64,000 bases of DNA from Piscicola geometra (GCA_943735955.1 OX030958.1:587501-651500), one strand, 5' to 3'. Positions 1 through 12,400 are shown, numbered from the stretch's first letter. Notes: generated by a model from the sequence alone, not told the origin. A program made the numbers and translations.

Positions 1-1158
1 ACTATGCGCACTGGACTGAGTGATGACCTTCGTTAGATTGAAAACCTTCGAAAGACTGCAGTCATTGATCACGAGCTGCACAGACTAAACGTCGTCGTTG
101 CAGCCCTACAGGAAACACGTCTTCCAGAGTCTGGATCCTTGAGGGAGGAACACTACACGTTCTTTTGGCAAGAGAAAATAGAAGAGGAGACCAAGGAACA
201 CGGAGTCGGCTTCGCCATCAAGAACACCCTGCTTTGCAAGTCCGAACCTCCTTCCCGCGGCACAGAGAGAATCCTCACTCTACGCCTTCTCACAGCATCT
301 GGCACTGCTAATCTTTTGTGCATCTATGCACCTACCATGCAGGCCAGCGCCGAGACTAAAGATCAATTCTACGAACAACTAAGCAGCGTTGTTGCCCCAG
401 TTCCTGCTTCCGAACACCTCTACCTTCTGGGAGATTTTAACACCCGTGTTGGCTCTGACCACGACTCATGGCCAGATGTGCCAAGTCACCATGGCATCGG
501 GAAAATGAACGAAAACGGCCAGAGACTACTCGAATTCTGTTGTTACCACAACCTTTGCGTAACAAACACGAACTTTCAGAACAAAGCATGTCACAAGGTG
601 TCCTGGAGACATCCAAGATCAAATCATTGGCATCAACTGGACTTGATTATCACCAGACACAACTCGTTGAACAACGTCCGCAGCACCAGAGCTTACCATA
701 GCGCCGATTGCGATACAGACCACTCTCTGATCGCGTCAAAGATGAAGTTGCGCCCCAAGAGGCTCCACCTCTCCAAGAAGAAATGCCAGCCGAAAATCAA
801 CACCTGTCAGACCACCCATCAGGACAAGAACCAGAAGTTCATAGATCGGCTGGGGGAGCTGCAACACTGCGACCAAGAGCCTAATGCGGAAGTCAGATGG
901 AACTCGCTCCGGAATACCATCTTCAGAACTGCTTTACTCACGTATGGTAAAAAGGAACACAAGAACACCGACTGGTTCGAAGCGAATGCGGCAGATCTCA
1001 AGCCTGTTATTGACGCCAAGAGAAAGGCATTGATTGATTACAAACGCGACCCGAGTCAGTCCACCTTCGAAGAGTTGAAAGCTGCCCGAAGAAAGGCCCA
1101 GCAGACGGCTCGACGCTGCGCAAATGACTATTGGCTTCAACTGGCGAATAGCATTTAA
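1..1158 (+). pseudogene. LINE endonuclease domain (EEP/APE-like), partial
   Basis: Encodes the apurinic-like endonuclease that nicks target DNA for target-primed reverse transcription. Visible landmarks in order are QETR (catalytic Glu) near base 110, GVGFAIKN, LLGDFNTRVG (the GDFN motif) near 427-456, and DTDHSLIASK (the catalytic DH pair) near 714-744. A lysine-rich linker then leads towards the RT. The start is outside the window or destroyed: an in-frame TAG lies near base 34. The frame ends at a TAA (1156-1158), after which the same protein appears to continue as QASDSGNVRSMYEGIKKA, so that stop is probably a mutation. Confidence 0.9.
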
Positions 1159-1188
1159 CAAGCGTCAGACTCTGGCAACGTAAGGAGC

Positions 1189-2249
1189 ATGTATGAAGGC
1201 ATCAAAAAAGCAACAGGCAAGTCAGCAAAGAAGACTGCACCCTTAAAGTCCAAATCAGGAGAGACCATCACAGATAAAGACAAGCAAATGGGAAGGTGGG
1301 TCGAGCACTATCTGGAACTTTATTCCAGAAAAAACTTAAATAGCACTCAGATAGCACTGGACGCTACTGAAAATTTGCCAGTTTTGGAAGAGCTGGATGT
1401 CGAGCCGACCATGGACGAACTCAGCAAAGCTATTGATGCCTTAAAGAGTGGAAAAGCACCAGGAGACGTGGTGAACCATCTTTACTAGAGCCATTTCACA
1501 AGCTCCTTTGCCTATGTTGGAGAGAAAGTAGAGTTCCACAGGACATGCGCAATGCCAAGATTGTCACCCTGTATAAGAACCAGGGCGACCGCAGCGACTG
1601 CAACAACTACAGGGGCATATCACTGCTTAGCATCGTGGGTAAAGCTTTCGCACGCGTTGTTCTCAACCGTCTCCAAGTCCTAGCAAGTCGCGTGTATCCT
1701 GAATCGCAATGCGGCTTCAGATCAGGAAGATCCACAGTCGACATGATCTTCTCCGTGCGTCAGCTCCAGGAAAAGTGCAGAGAGCAGCGGATGCCGTTGT
1801 ATATCGCCTTTATCGACCTAACTAAGGCATTCGACCTTGTAAGCAAGAACGGCCTATTTCGGCTACCCAAGAAGATCGGCTGTCCACCTCGGCTGCTCAA
1901 CATTACAACTTCTTATCACAAAAACTCGCAAGGTGTGGTCAGCTACGATGGAGAGACCTCAGAATCCTTCATAATCAAGAGTGGGGTCAAACAGGGTTGT
2001 GTGCTAACGCCTACATTATTCGGTATCTTCTTCTCGATGCTGTTGAACTTTGCATTTAAAGAGTCTGCCGAAGGTGTCCACCTACACACCAGAAGTAACG
2101 GGAAACTGCCGAACATGGCACGCCTAAGAGCAAAGACAAAAATTCGCACTGTCCTCATCAGAGACATGCTGTTCGCTGATGATCCGGCCCTGGTGTCACA
2201 CACGGAGGAACACCTTCAGCAGCTGATGAATCACTTTGCTCAGGCTTGA
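1189..2249 (+). pseudogene. LINE reverse transcriptase domain, frameshifted
   Basis: The RT block follows the endonuclease. The segment at 1189-1488 carries the pre-RT region, ending at SGKAPGD. A frameshift or small deletion follows, and the RT core resumes at 1545 with NNYRGISLLSIVGK. Motif A reads FIDLTKAFD (near 1811-1837), motif B SGVKQGCVLTPTLF (near 1980-2021), and motif C FADD (near 2173-2184). All three catalytic aspartate motifs are present, with F for Y in the usual YADD. The frame stops at 2247-2249, where the C-terminal block begins in another frame. Confidence 0.9.
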
Positions 2250-3001
2250 AGGGAATTCGGTCTGACCATCAGTATCAAGAAAACCAACATTATGGGTCAA
2301 GACAGCTTGCTCCACCCTCAATCAGAATCGACAATCAGGTGCTGGAGGCCACTGACAAGTTCACATATTTGGGCTCCGCCATTACTAGCAGCCTATCCCT
2401 GGACATCGAGATTGACAAGAGGCTCGCCAAAGTAGCCAGCGTCATGGCCAGATTGAGCAAACGTGTATGGACCAACAACCAACTGACACGAAACACCAAG
2501 CTCAAAGTGTACCAGGCATGCATTCTCAGCACCCTGTTGTATGGCAGCGAAACCTATGCCAGGCAAGAAGATCGTCTCGAAAGCTTTCATCTTCACTGTC
2601 TCCGACGCATCCTTGGCATAACATGGCAAGACAAAGTCACCAACACAGCCATACTCAATCAAGCCAATTCATTCAGCATACACCACCTTCTATGCCAAAG
2701 ACGTCTACGCTGGCTGGGTCACGTGCGTAGAATGGAAGAAGGTCGCATACCCAAGGACATCCTCTATGGTGAGCTGGCTACAGAAAAACGTCCAGTTGGT
2801 CGCCCGCAACTACGCTTCAAAGACGTCTGCAAACGCGACCTCAAACTTACGTGTATCGACCCTGGCAGATGGGAAGAGCTAGCCGATCACCGGAAGGGCT
2901 GGCGCCAGACTGTCCACAAAGGCATCAAAAAGGGCGAGGAAGAACGCAGGCAACATCTGGAATCTCGAAGGCAAAGAAGAAAAATGAAGCAGCAGAATTA
3001 G
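2246..3001 (+). pseudogene. LINE C-terminal region after RT
   Basis: This 251-residue frame continues the RT polyprotein after a frameshift near 2245. It contains TYLGSAITSS, LLYGSETYA, RWLGHVRRMEEGRIPKDILYG and GRPQLRFKDVCKRDLK, the recurring thumb and C-terminal signature of this LINE group. It ends in a very basic tail (RRQRRKMKQQN). The stop is at 2999-3001, directly before the (CTA)n tail. A decayed piece of a related element recurs at 4739-4890 on the other strand. Confidence 0.9.
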
Positions 3002-3023
3002 GCTCTCGAACCTACATCCGACT

Positions 3024-3109
3024 TCACCTACTACTACTCCTAGTACTGACACTTCTATTACTGACACTACTACTACTGACACTACTACTACTGACACTAC
3101 TACTACTGA

Positions 3110-3158
<49 letters not shown>

Positions 3159-3159
3159 G

Positions 3160-3225
<66 letters not shown>

Positions 3226-3258
3226 TTACTAATAATAATAATAATACTCCTACTACTG

Positions 3259-3330
<72 letters not shown>

Positions 3331-3339
3331 GTAGTAGAA

Positions 3340-3375
<36 letters not shown>

Positions 3376-3378
3376 CAC
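3024..3378 (+). repeat. (CTA)n microsatellite turning into (TAG)n
   Basis: About 300 bases of CTA triplets form the LINE tail, broken by a short AAT run at 3229-3243. At about 3331 the triplets switch to AGT/TAG, so the two arms are complementary and could fold back. The tract abuts the splice donor of EB/MAPRE exon 6 at 3380. Long Leu-, Val- and Ser-rich frames here are translation artefacts. Confidence 0.95.
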
Positions 3379-3380
3379 AC

Positions 3381-3458
3381 CTCTATATCTCGCAGCTTGG
3401 AGAAGTAGAAGTCCCTCTCCTTCTCGAGCAGCTCATTGTTTCGCCGCAGCTCCTCCAT
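3381..3458 (-). CDS. MAPRE: EB/MAPRE exon 6 (start of EBH domain)
   Basis: The acceptor is CAACAG|ATGGAG and the donor GAG|GTGTGT. It encodes [20 protein letters not shown] then KLRDIE, where ERDFYFxKLRxIE is the hallmark of the EB homology domain. Phase 0 at both ends. The following exon, with the rest of the four-helix bundle and any acidic EEY-type tail, is not in this window. Confidence 0.95.
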
Positions 3459-6400
3459 CTGTTGGCAAACGTATGTGTTACAGGCAATGTCTTGAATAGG
3501 GCATACATAAACCGCCTGAATATTTCATTCATTCCTAGAATTTCAGAAAATATTAATCATTGCTTACAATTTAAAAAAAAAGTCCTTTCAACAGTTTAAT
3601 AGTTTATTGTAGCAAGATAAATGGCATTTTATTTAATAAATCCAAAAAAGATCATCTACTGTCTTGAACGATTATTGTTTCGCTCAACATTTAAGCTGAC
3701 TGCACAATAATTTTCCTCCCTCACTTACTTTAACACTTTCATTTTTAAGGTTTACATTAAAGCCTGTTTTACATGTGTTTGTGGTGTATTTGTCTCAAGA
3801 AATAATATACAGCTTCTTCTTCAGCTGGAAAGCTACAAGAAGATTCACGAAGTTGTAGGTGAGGCTGCAATCAAGTCGACACTTGTGGTATTAAAGTGAA
3901 ATTCTGGCTGGTCTATCATTTTTTAACCCAAAGTGGTAGCAGAGATAAAGTCAGCCATTGTTACAACTCTTCCCAGAAGATAATCATTTTCTCCTTGTCT
4001 TCCATCCTACTTACTTCAAAGATTGAGTGACATTGTGTCAGAAGACACACAAAATCAATTAACAGCTTTAGAAAGACCTCAAGGATTCCTTAGAAGAGTC
4101 CTAACACATGTCCTAAGTGTGACGAAGATTATGTTGTTGATCCGAAGAGAACAGTTTGTAAGTTTTAAACTGCGCGGAGAGTGGGTTCAATGATCGAGGC
4201 AATTCTTGTTTCAAGTTGTAAAAAACTCATTTTGATAATGCTTTTGTAGATAAATAAAATTTAGTTTTATACATTTTTTTTTACAAAAATTATATTTTCA
4301 ATATAACAAAAGATGAAGAAATATTGAAAAAAGGTTAAATATTGAGAATCTTTTTTGTTGTTGAGTCCAAACTAATATTAATATTAGTTTTAATAAAATA
4401 ATAACATGATAATAAAATTATAATAATATGATAATATAATAGTATTATTATAATAATATGATAATAATATTATTATAATATTATAATAATATTATAAGAT
4501 TATTATAATAATATTATAATAATATAATAATAATATTATAATATAATATTTGGGGAGCGGGGATGGCTTAGATGGTAAACGTCGGACTTGCAACTTAAAG
4601 GTCGCCTGTTCGAATCCTTGACGAGCAACCGTGAACTATCATATACCTAGTGCATATGATGCGGTGTTTGCGACGTATGCATTGAAAGATGTGTACGTCG
4701 TGTGGAATAGCGCCTCTTGCGCATAAGAACCATGGTTCTCAGAACCATTGTAACATGGCCTGCAGACGTCTTTGTAGCGAAGGTATGGCCTGCCAGTTGC
4801 TCTCCAACCGGAGGCAAGCTCGCCGAATAGCACGTCTTTGGGAAGTCAGCCATCATCCATCCGTTTTTTTTTAATGAAAATTTTCCCATTCGTTTGTTGA
4901 CAGTAAATTAGGGAAGTGATTGTGTTCACTTGCTGAGAATGTAAGCAAAACAGCAAAAAACAGCTCAATTTTCATAGGCTTAAATGAATTAAAAATGTTA
5001 AATGCGTTAATATTTTTTTAATGCGTTAAAACATTTAACGGCATTAAAAATGTAATGGTCGTTAATTTATTAAAGCGTTAATCGAAAGTTAACGTAGATT
5101 GAATCACAGCTCTAATTAATAAAATAATAATATTAATATAATTAGAGCTGTTCCACGATTAAAAATAATAATGGGAAAAAAGTTTAAAATATTAATTTTT
5201 ACTATAAAATTAAAATAAAAGATTGAAGAGGTTTTAAAACGAAATTTAAGTTTGCATTGGCACCCGAAGGGACATGCATGGGTGACAGACAAAGACACAC
5301 CTCAAGCATAAGGACCTTCAGCTTGTCGGCTCCTGCCGCCGTGGCCGCCTTGCCTGCAGCGCTTCCGTTCGCCTTGGCTGCAGGTGCTGCATTTGAGGGC
5401 ACTCCAATAGATGACTCACAGTCAAACAAAAACATACAATACGACATCATAAAATACAACAACATAAAATACAACATAAAATACAACAACATAAAATACA
5501 ACAACATAAAATACAACAACATAAAATACAACATAAAATACAACAACATAAAATACAACAACATAAAATACAACAACATAAAATACAACAACATAAAATA
5601 CAACAACATAAAATACAACAACATAAATACAACAACATAAAATACAACATAAAATACAACAACATAAAATACAACATAAAATACAACTACATAAAATACA
5701 ACAACATAAAATACAACAACACCTTGTATAACCACAACGCCAATCTTCTCCCTATACAGCTATCTTAGCACATCTAATTCTTTTCTTCCAATCATACAGT
5801 TGATTTGATCGACAGTGTGGTCGATCTATTAACCACTCCTGCAGTCGCTCTTGTGGCATTTCAACCCTTCAGACATGTCCAGAGGTCCAGGCTTGCTGAG
5901 CCGAGCTGGAGCCAAAGAGCCGATAATTTTTACTAGAGGCGAAAAAATTTAGAAGCTCCGGTTCTCAAATTTTTTCAAAATCATAATTTCTGAACTAGAG
6001 TGAAAAAAACTAATTAGAATATCCCATGGTTAAGAGTTGCCACATCATTAAACCCCCGATTTTAAAATTGTGAATGTTTTCGAAAAATTGAAGAGAAATA
6101 ACGTGGAAAGAGTTGGAAATACTCTTATAAGAAAAGAAAACCTCCAAAACGCGACTGCGAACATATATAGATTCTAAAGATGATGATTACTAGGTCGATA
6201 AATCAACGTTTTAGAACTCTATTTGAAGTAGGCTTTGAGAGTTGACTTCTTTTTCGGTGGCAACAACATCCGAAACTGGCAAGAAAGAACTTGTCATCTC
6301 CTGCGAGTTCCATGTGAACGTCTATTCAGCTTGTCAAGACACATATTTATCAAGAAAAGAGCCTCTTTGGTTTCACCTCGGTAGTGTATAATAAATTATA

Positions 6401-9400
6401 CACAGTATGCAAACATAGGAACAAGCATACGTGTCAAGATGGGAAAGATGTATATCAAGTAAGGCGGCGATCTGCTGCAAATCTTGGGAAGTCCTACCTA
6501 GCATGGGTGATCTTGGGGGGTCCTGGACTCCAGACCAATTCAGTGGATGAACTCTGGCTTTCAATGAAAAACAAACTAGTAGATACAGCAAAGCAAAGTG
6601 TGTGGCGTCACACCAGCGCACCAGTGGAAGAAGCAGACGTGGTGGTGGAATGAGTCTGTCGAAAGTGCCGTGGCTGAAAAACGCAGAACAGATTACAACG
6701 CTGCAAAACGTGCCAGCAAACAAGCTGTCCGGATCGCTATGAGTACTGAAGAGAAAAAAGTTCTCAGTTCCATCAATCCAAAAACAGCAGAAGTCTTTCG
6801 TCTCGCTCAACAGATGCGACGAGAAAATTAAGACATAATCAGAGAGCTGCCAGTAAGAAATGATGCTAGCGAAATGTCATTGAGTGAGAACTCAAAGAAA
6901 GAGGCCTGGAAGGAGCACTATGAGCGTCTGCTGAACCTAGAGTTCCCATGGTGCCCTGAGGATCTGCCGGTGGAAGACCCAGTTGAAGGACCAAGTGTGC
7001 CCATCACTACAGAAATGAGCATAAAAGCCATTGTAAAGATGAGTAATGGCAAGGCAGCTGGTCCGTCCGGCATTGTTGCTGAGATGCTCAAGTCTGCTGG
7101 TCCACAGGGAGCCATCCTAGTACGTGACCTTGCTGAGTGCATCAGGGAAGATCCCCACTGAGCCTCTACAAGAGGAAAGGAGATGCTCTCGACAGGAACA
7201 ACTACAGGGGCTTGAAGTTGATAGAGCAAGTACTCAAAGTACTGGAGCACGTGATAGAAGACCTGATCAGAATCCGTTCGAAGATTGACGAGATGCAGTT
7301 TGGCTTCATGCCAGGTCGTGGAACAACAGATGCCATCTTCATCATCCGTCAGATCCAGGTAAAGTACCGAACTGCCAACCTTGAGAAGGCGTTTTACCGT
7401 GTCCCAAGGAAGGTGATATGGTGGGCATTACGTAAACCCGGTATCGAGGAGTGGCTGGTGAGAGTGGTGCAGTCTATGTATTCGGAGGTGAAAAGCAAGG
7501 TAAGGGTTGGTGAAGCTTTCAGTGACGAGTTCAAAGTGGGCGTCGGGGTGCATCAAGGTTTGGTCCTAAGCCCTCTATTATTCATCATCGTTCTAGAAGC
7601 GTTATCTATAGAGTTTCGCACTGGATGTCCATGGGAGCTGTTGTAGGCAGATGATTTTGTAGCCATAGCTGAATCACTGGACGAGCTGCTTGTTAAGGTC
7701 AAGATATGAAAGAATGGAATTGAGAAAAAGGGCTTAAAAGTTAATATGGGGAAAACCAAAGTTTTAGTATCTGGTGCGAATCTAGAACTGTCCAAGAAAT
7801 CGAGAAAGTACCCATGTGCAGTCTGCCTTAAAGGAACTGGCAAAAACTCCATTCTATGCAGCGGGTGCTCATGCTGGGTGCACAAGAGATGCTCAGGCAT
7901 TAAAGGCTCCCTACAGATGGAGGCTGTGAGGATGCTGCCATAACCCGATTCAAGTGTGCGTGGGGAAAATTTCGTCAACTTCTTCCTCTACTGACAACCA
8001 GACACCTTCCACTTCCAACCAGAAGTCGTGTGTACCCATCATTTGTGAGGAGTAGGGGGAAGGCGTACACAGTCGATCATTGCGTTTTTTATCGAAGGCA
8101 TTTATATTTTTTCAAATATGATGTCACTTGGACGAAAATTTAGATGACCTCATTATATATCGTAATTTTGACAACATATTTTTTCGGATAAAAAAAATAA
8201 GGGTATTTATCAATTTCAAGGGCTAAAAAGTGAATATTTTACATCATCTAACGAACCACGCTGTGCATAAAGTAAGCACAATTGAAAAGTCATATTTTGC
8301 ATTATTAATATATTATTCTATATTTTATCGTGTGTATCTATTATATTTCTTGTTAAAAAATAATCATGAAAGTTATAGCTATTATACCAATCATTGGCAT
8401 AGGCGCACACATTCGATCATCATATGTTCGTACTCAGTGGATCATTGATAGCTTTCTTATCAAATAATTTTTTTAAATTATATCAAAACTATTTTTTCAA
8501 GTTTTTTGCAGTTGTTATTTGTTAAATATAAATCTTATGTGAAAAAATTTAATTTACCTGTGCAGCGTTTTTTAATAAATATTTGTTTAATATCGTTTTT
8601 GAATAGTTCTCGTAGTTGGTTTTTACAAGTTTCTGGTTAATCTTTTGAGTTATATCATTCATTTTCATTCATTTAAAATGGGTAGAAAAGTAGCTGTTGA
8701 AAGAAAAAAAGGGAAAGTCTTATCAGAATCTATGAAACAGGCTGTCGCAACTGTTCTGAACAATATAAACACAATTAGAGGAGCATCTAAACTTCATAAT
8801 TTACCATATGCTATTTTTTATTCTTATGTAAAAAAAGCCAAAGATGTTGGGTTGGAAAACATGGAGTTTGAGGCCAACTACAGTGTAAGAAAGATTTTCT
8901 CTGTTGATCAAGAGACTTTAATGATTAAAGTTTAATCCGTAATTATTTAGTAAAAGCTAGTGAATATCATTATGGGTTATCAAGAAAAGAGGCCAGAAAG
9001 TTAGCTTTTGAGTTTGCTATACAAAACCATGTAAAACATCCACTATCTTGGGATTCAAACGAAACTGCAGGAAAAGACTGGTATATCCTGTGATGAGACG
9101 AGGTGTATGAAAGTACAAAAAACAAATGTAAGAGTGATAGCGGCCAAGGCGAATCGTCAGGTTGAGCGGGTTACGTCAGCAGAAAGAGGACAGATTGTTA
9201 CAGTGTGCTGCACGACCAATGTCGTTGGAAACACTGTTCCACCTTTTATGGTCTTCCCCAGAGTCCACTTCAAAGACAGAATGATCAAGGATGCCCCACC
9301 AGGAACAAGTGGAGCCACTAGACCTAGTGGCTGGATGACAGCTGAAGTGTTTATGAAATTTATGAAACATTTGTTGAACTAAAACTTGAAACATTAAAAA

Positions 9401-12400
9401 AAACTTTCATTTATCAGTCATTGAAAAATATTTGTTGAACTATAACTTGAAACATCTATATTTTTTCTTTTTTTCATTTATAACATAAGAATAAATGTTG
9501 AAAAACTTGTGTCTACATGAGAAAGTTTCCTAGAAAAAGTTGAATGTTAAAAGTTTTCTAAATCAGTATTCAATTGCAATAATTTATTTGAGTATTTAAT
9601 TTTCTAATAATACTTAATTTGATGCTTGGAAAATTTAAAATTGTGGCACTTGTGGTAATGATCGACGGGGTACGTCCATGTGATCGACTGTGTACACCGG
9701 TCGTATACAGTCGATCATTTTTGGGAGTCTACTTTGAACTACATTTGACTCAAAACCATTTCAACTAGATAAATGAATTAAGTAGAAAATGAAGTCTTAA
9801 TCATGAATGTATAAAATCAATATTTTATTGAAATTTTATCTTTTAACTATTTTGAGTTATACACATTTTTGTAAAAGTGATCGACTGTGTACGCCTTCCC
9901 CCTACAATTTTACACGCCTCTGAGACTTGGGCTGTCCCCACAGAAACAATAAACCGCCTTCAACGCAACGACCGTTAGAAGAATGAAGGTTTCTGGAACG
10001 AAACGACCAGACAGGCCAAAAAAGACGTGTGAAGAGGTAGTGCAGAAAGACCTCAAATACCTGGGGGCATGCAGTACTGATGCCCATGACAGAAAGGAGT
10101 GGAGAGAGAGATTGAGACTTTTCAGACAAGCCCCACCCTCGGGAGAGGAAAAGTTTGCCTGTTTAATAAAAACCCGAAGATGATGATGATGAAAATTGGT
10201 ATTTATTTATATATTTTTTTTTACAATTTTATTTAACAAAACAAAAATCTTTTAAAACGCAATATTAAGAATTCATGTTAAGCAAAAAGTTGATTCATTG
10301 AAATTCATTCCTATTCTCATTAATATTAATGTTTGAGGCCTTTTTAAAACCAGGCGTTATGAAAATTTGCGGTTGTGATGTTTGGTCGTTGTGAAGGTGA
10401 GCGAGCTTCGTCTTTATGATAATTGGGCGTTGTGAAACGACCCCCGTGTGACACCCCCACTATAGGGAGCCAGAGCCAAGCTGAGCCGAAAAAAATAATG
10501 TCGGCATGTCCAGAGGTCTCATGAAATTGTGGCCCAGGTGCTTCTTGTCTCTCCTCAACAGGCTACTTTCTGGTGGAACCATCGTGAGCAGTTCTTACAA
10601 CGAGGCCTCTACACTTGGCACATTGACTTCCCTTCCATTCCTCTGGGTTGGTTTGGTTTGGAGGGTCACCCTGCTCTTCTTCTTCTTGTGGCGGGTTTAG
10701 TCTGCATAGTCGGCCGCATCGCCTGAGTTTGTTGTCGTCCTTCATGTAGGAGTCCATCCGCGTCCTTGTCAACCCAGTGCACTTTTTGTGGAAGTTTTTC
10801 TGGCAGCCTCCGCATACCATCGGCGTCGTGCCGCTGCGGATTGTTCCACTGCATCTTCCACATTGAGGTCCTGGCTTGGGGTGAACATCACTGGCTCTTA
10901 GGATGAGATTAAGCCAGAAGACATACGCCGGTTTAAGTCCTCTGGCCTCGAAAAACCCATCTTTATTGATGTTGTTTGTTGTTACGCTTTCTCCTTGAGA
11001 GGTGGCGCTTTGAGGTCCTCTTCGTGTCCGAGGGCAGCCAACGACGCCACATATAACCCTTGAAACTAACCAACTAACAAAAATAAAATAACAACACCTC
11101 ACCACGCAAAAGCAAGAACACAGAACAACAACTCACAATGCAACAGCAAGAACACAGAACAACAACTCACCATGCAACAGCAAGAACACAGAACAACAAC
11201 TCACCATGCAACAGCAAGAACACAGAACAACAACTCACCAGGCCTGGCAGGAGCGAGGGGAGCTTTGACTGTTCGCACAGCTGGAAACATCAATTATGAA
11301 AGACTAATTTATAATGATTGAAAATATATTAATCATAGAGCAACCAAAAGTAATCAATATCTTTTAAATCATTGCTGATCAACAAAGACAAGTGACCCAC
11401 CTCCCGGCGGCTTCCTCAGCATGCTACCTCCTCCTATTCCTCCACCTCCACTGCCAGTGGCTCCGGGCGGGCCCATCACTTCTCCATTGCGAGCCTCCAC
11501 GGCGTCGTACTCACGACCGTCGTAGTTGGCGTCAAAGAAGCGCTTGAACCACTGCACGAACTCGAAGTTGTCCTGGAAACGACCCTTCACCAACTTCTCC
11601 ACTGGGATTATCTGCCATCGTCGAGGTGATGATGATGATGATGCAGGTATCACACAGCTTCAAAAAAAGCTAAAAAGTTTATCATTTTCAACTTATGCAC
11701 CACCTCCAATCCCCTCTCCTCCCCCTTCACCACAACCACCACAACCACCACCACCACAACCACTACCACCACCACAACCACCACCACAACCACCACCACA
11801 ACCACCACCACAACCACCACCACCACCACCACAACCACCACCACCACCACAACCACCACCACAACCACCACCACCACCACCACCACAACCACCACCACCA
11901 CCACAACCACAACCACAACCACCACCACCACCACCACCACAACCACCACCACAACCACCACCACAACCACAACCACCACAACCACCACAACCACCACCAC
12001 CACCACAACCACCACAACCACCACCACAACCACCACCACAACCACAACCACCACCACCACCACCTTATCAACTCCAGCCTTCTTGAAGGCAGCCTGCAGT
12101 GACTTGAAGTTGGCGATGCACTCGTGCTCCAACTTCGTGCAGAACTTCGTCCTCTTCAGCTGGATCGAGCCTGTTCGTGTTGTTGTGTTGGTGTTCGTGT
12201 TGTTGTGTAGGTGTTCGTGTTGTTGTGTAGGTGTTCGTGTTGTTGTGTAGGTGTCCGTGTTGTTGTGTAGGTGTTCGTGTTGTTGTGTAGGTGTTCGTGT
12301 TGTTGTGTAGGTGTTCGTGTTGTTGTGTAGGTGTTCGTGTTGTTGTGTAGGTGTTCGTGTTGTTGTGTAGGTGTTCGTGTTGTTGTGTAGGTCTTCATGT

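Larger units (their letters stand above)
1..3378 (+). mobile_element. Non-LTR retrotransposon (APE endonuclease + RT LINE), degenerate
   Basis: A LINE of the endonuclease-then-reverse-transcriptase type, read on the plus strand and already inside the coding region at base 1. The frame opens upstream of the first Met (the ALQETR endonuclease motif is coded near 105-120) and has a TAG near 34. Three blocks follow in order: endonuclease, RT, and a C-terminal region with RWLGHV and GRPQLRFKDVC motifs. The element ends in a long (CTA)n tract; short tandem-repeat tails are usual for RTE-like LINEs. Stops and frameshifts separate the blocks, so this copy is dead. It lies antisense within the last visible intron of the EB/MAPRE gene. 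The clade (RTE-like or another APE-type LINE) is inferred and not certain. Confidence 0.93.
8055..9902 (+). mobile_element. Pogo/Tigger-like DNA transposon with intact ends
   Basis: An 1848-bp element bounded by 25-bp perfect terminal inverted repeats beginning GGGGGAAGGCGTACACAGTC and flanked by the dinucleotide TA (8053-8054, 9903-9904). TA duplication is the rule for the Tc1/mariner-pogo group. Removing the element and one TA restores the reading frame of the host LINE, which serves as an empty-site test. Inside are pogo-type transposase pieces on the plus strand and a second pair of end-like motifs at 9681-9717. The transposase is deleted and frameshifted, so the copy depends on others for movement. 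Confidence 0.96.
6530..10190 (+). mobile_element. Second LINE family (RT plus C-terminal zinc finger), split by a pogo-like insertion
   Basis: A plus-strand LINE in EB/MAPRE intron 4. In order it shows a pre-RT linker, RT motifs, a CxxC-type zinc-finger block ([20 protein letters not shown]), a segment reading VYPSFVRS at 8030-8053, then the continuation [20 protein letters not shown] from 9905, and a basic C-terminus. It ends near a GAT repeat (10178-10192). A 1.85-kb pogo-like element separates the two parts. The 5' endonuclease is not recognisable, so the copy is 5'-truncated or decayed there. Frameshifts, an in-frame stop in motif C and a deletion in motif A make it non-functional. Confidence 0.9.

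Noticed and set aside
2851..3458. Long Leu-, Val- and Ser-rich open frames
   Set aside because: Translation of a CTA/TAG microsatellite plus EB exon 6; no codon structure outside the repeat.
4552..4625. Possible true tRNA gene
   Set aside because: Anticodon stem and acceptor stem do not pair, and the sequence continues into a repeated body present in three places; it is a SINE head.
5427..5427. Alternative acceptor TGTGAG| for EB exon 5
   Set aside because: It would be phase 0, which does not fit the phase-1 donor of exon 4; the acceptor at 5402 does.
11526..12132. Pro-, His-, Val- and Trp-rich frames up to 186 residues
   Set aside because: All lie on the ACC/AAC microsatellite of EB intron 3; only the flanking ends are exon 3 and exon 4.
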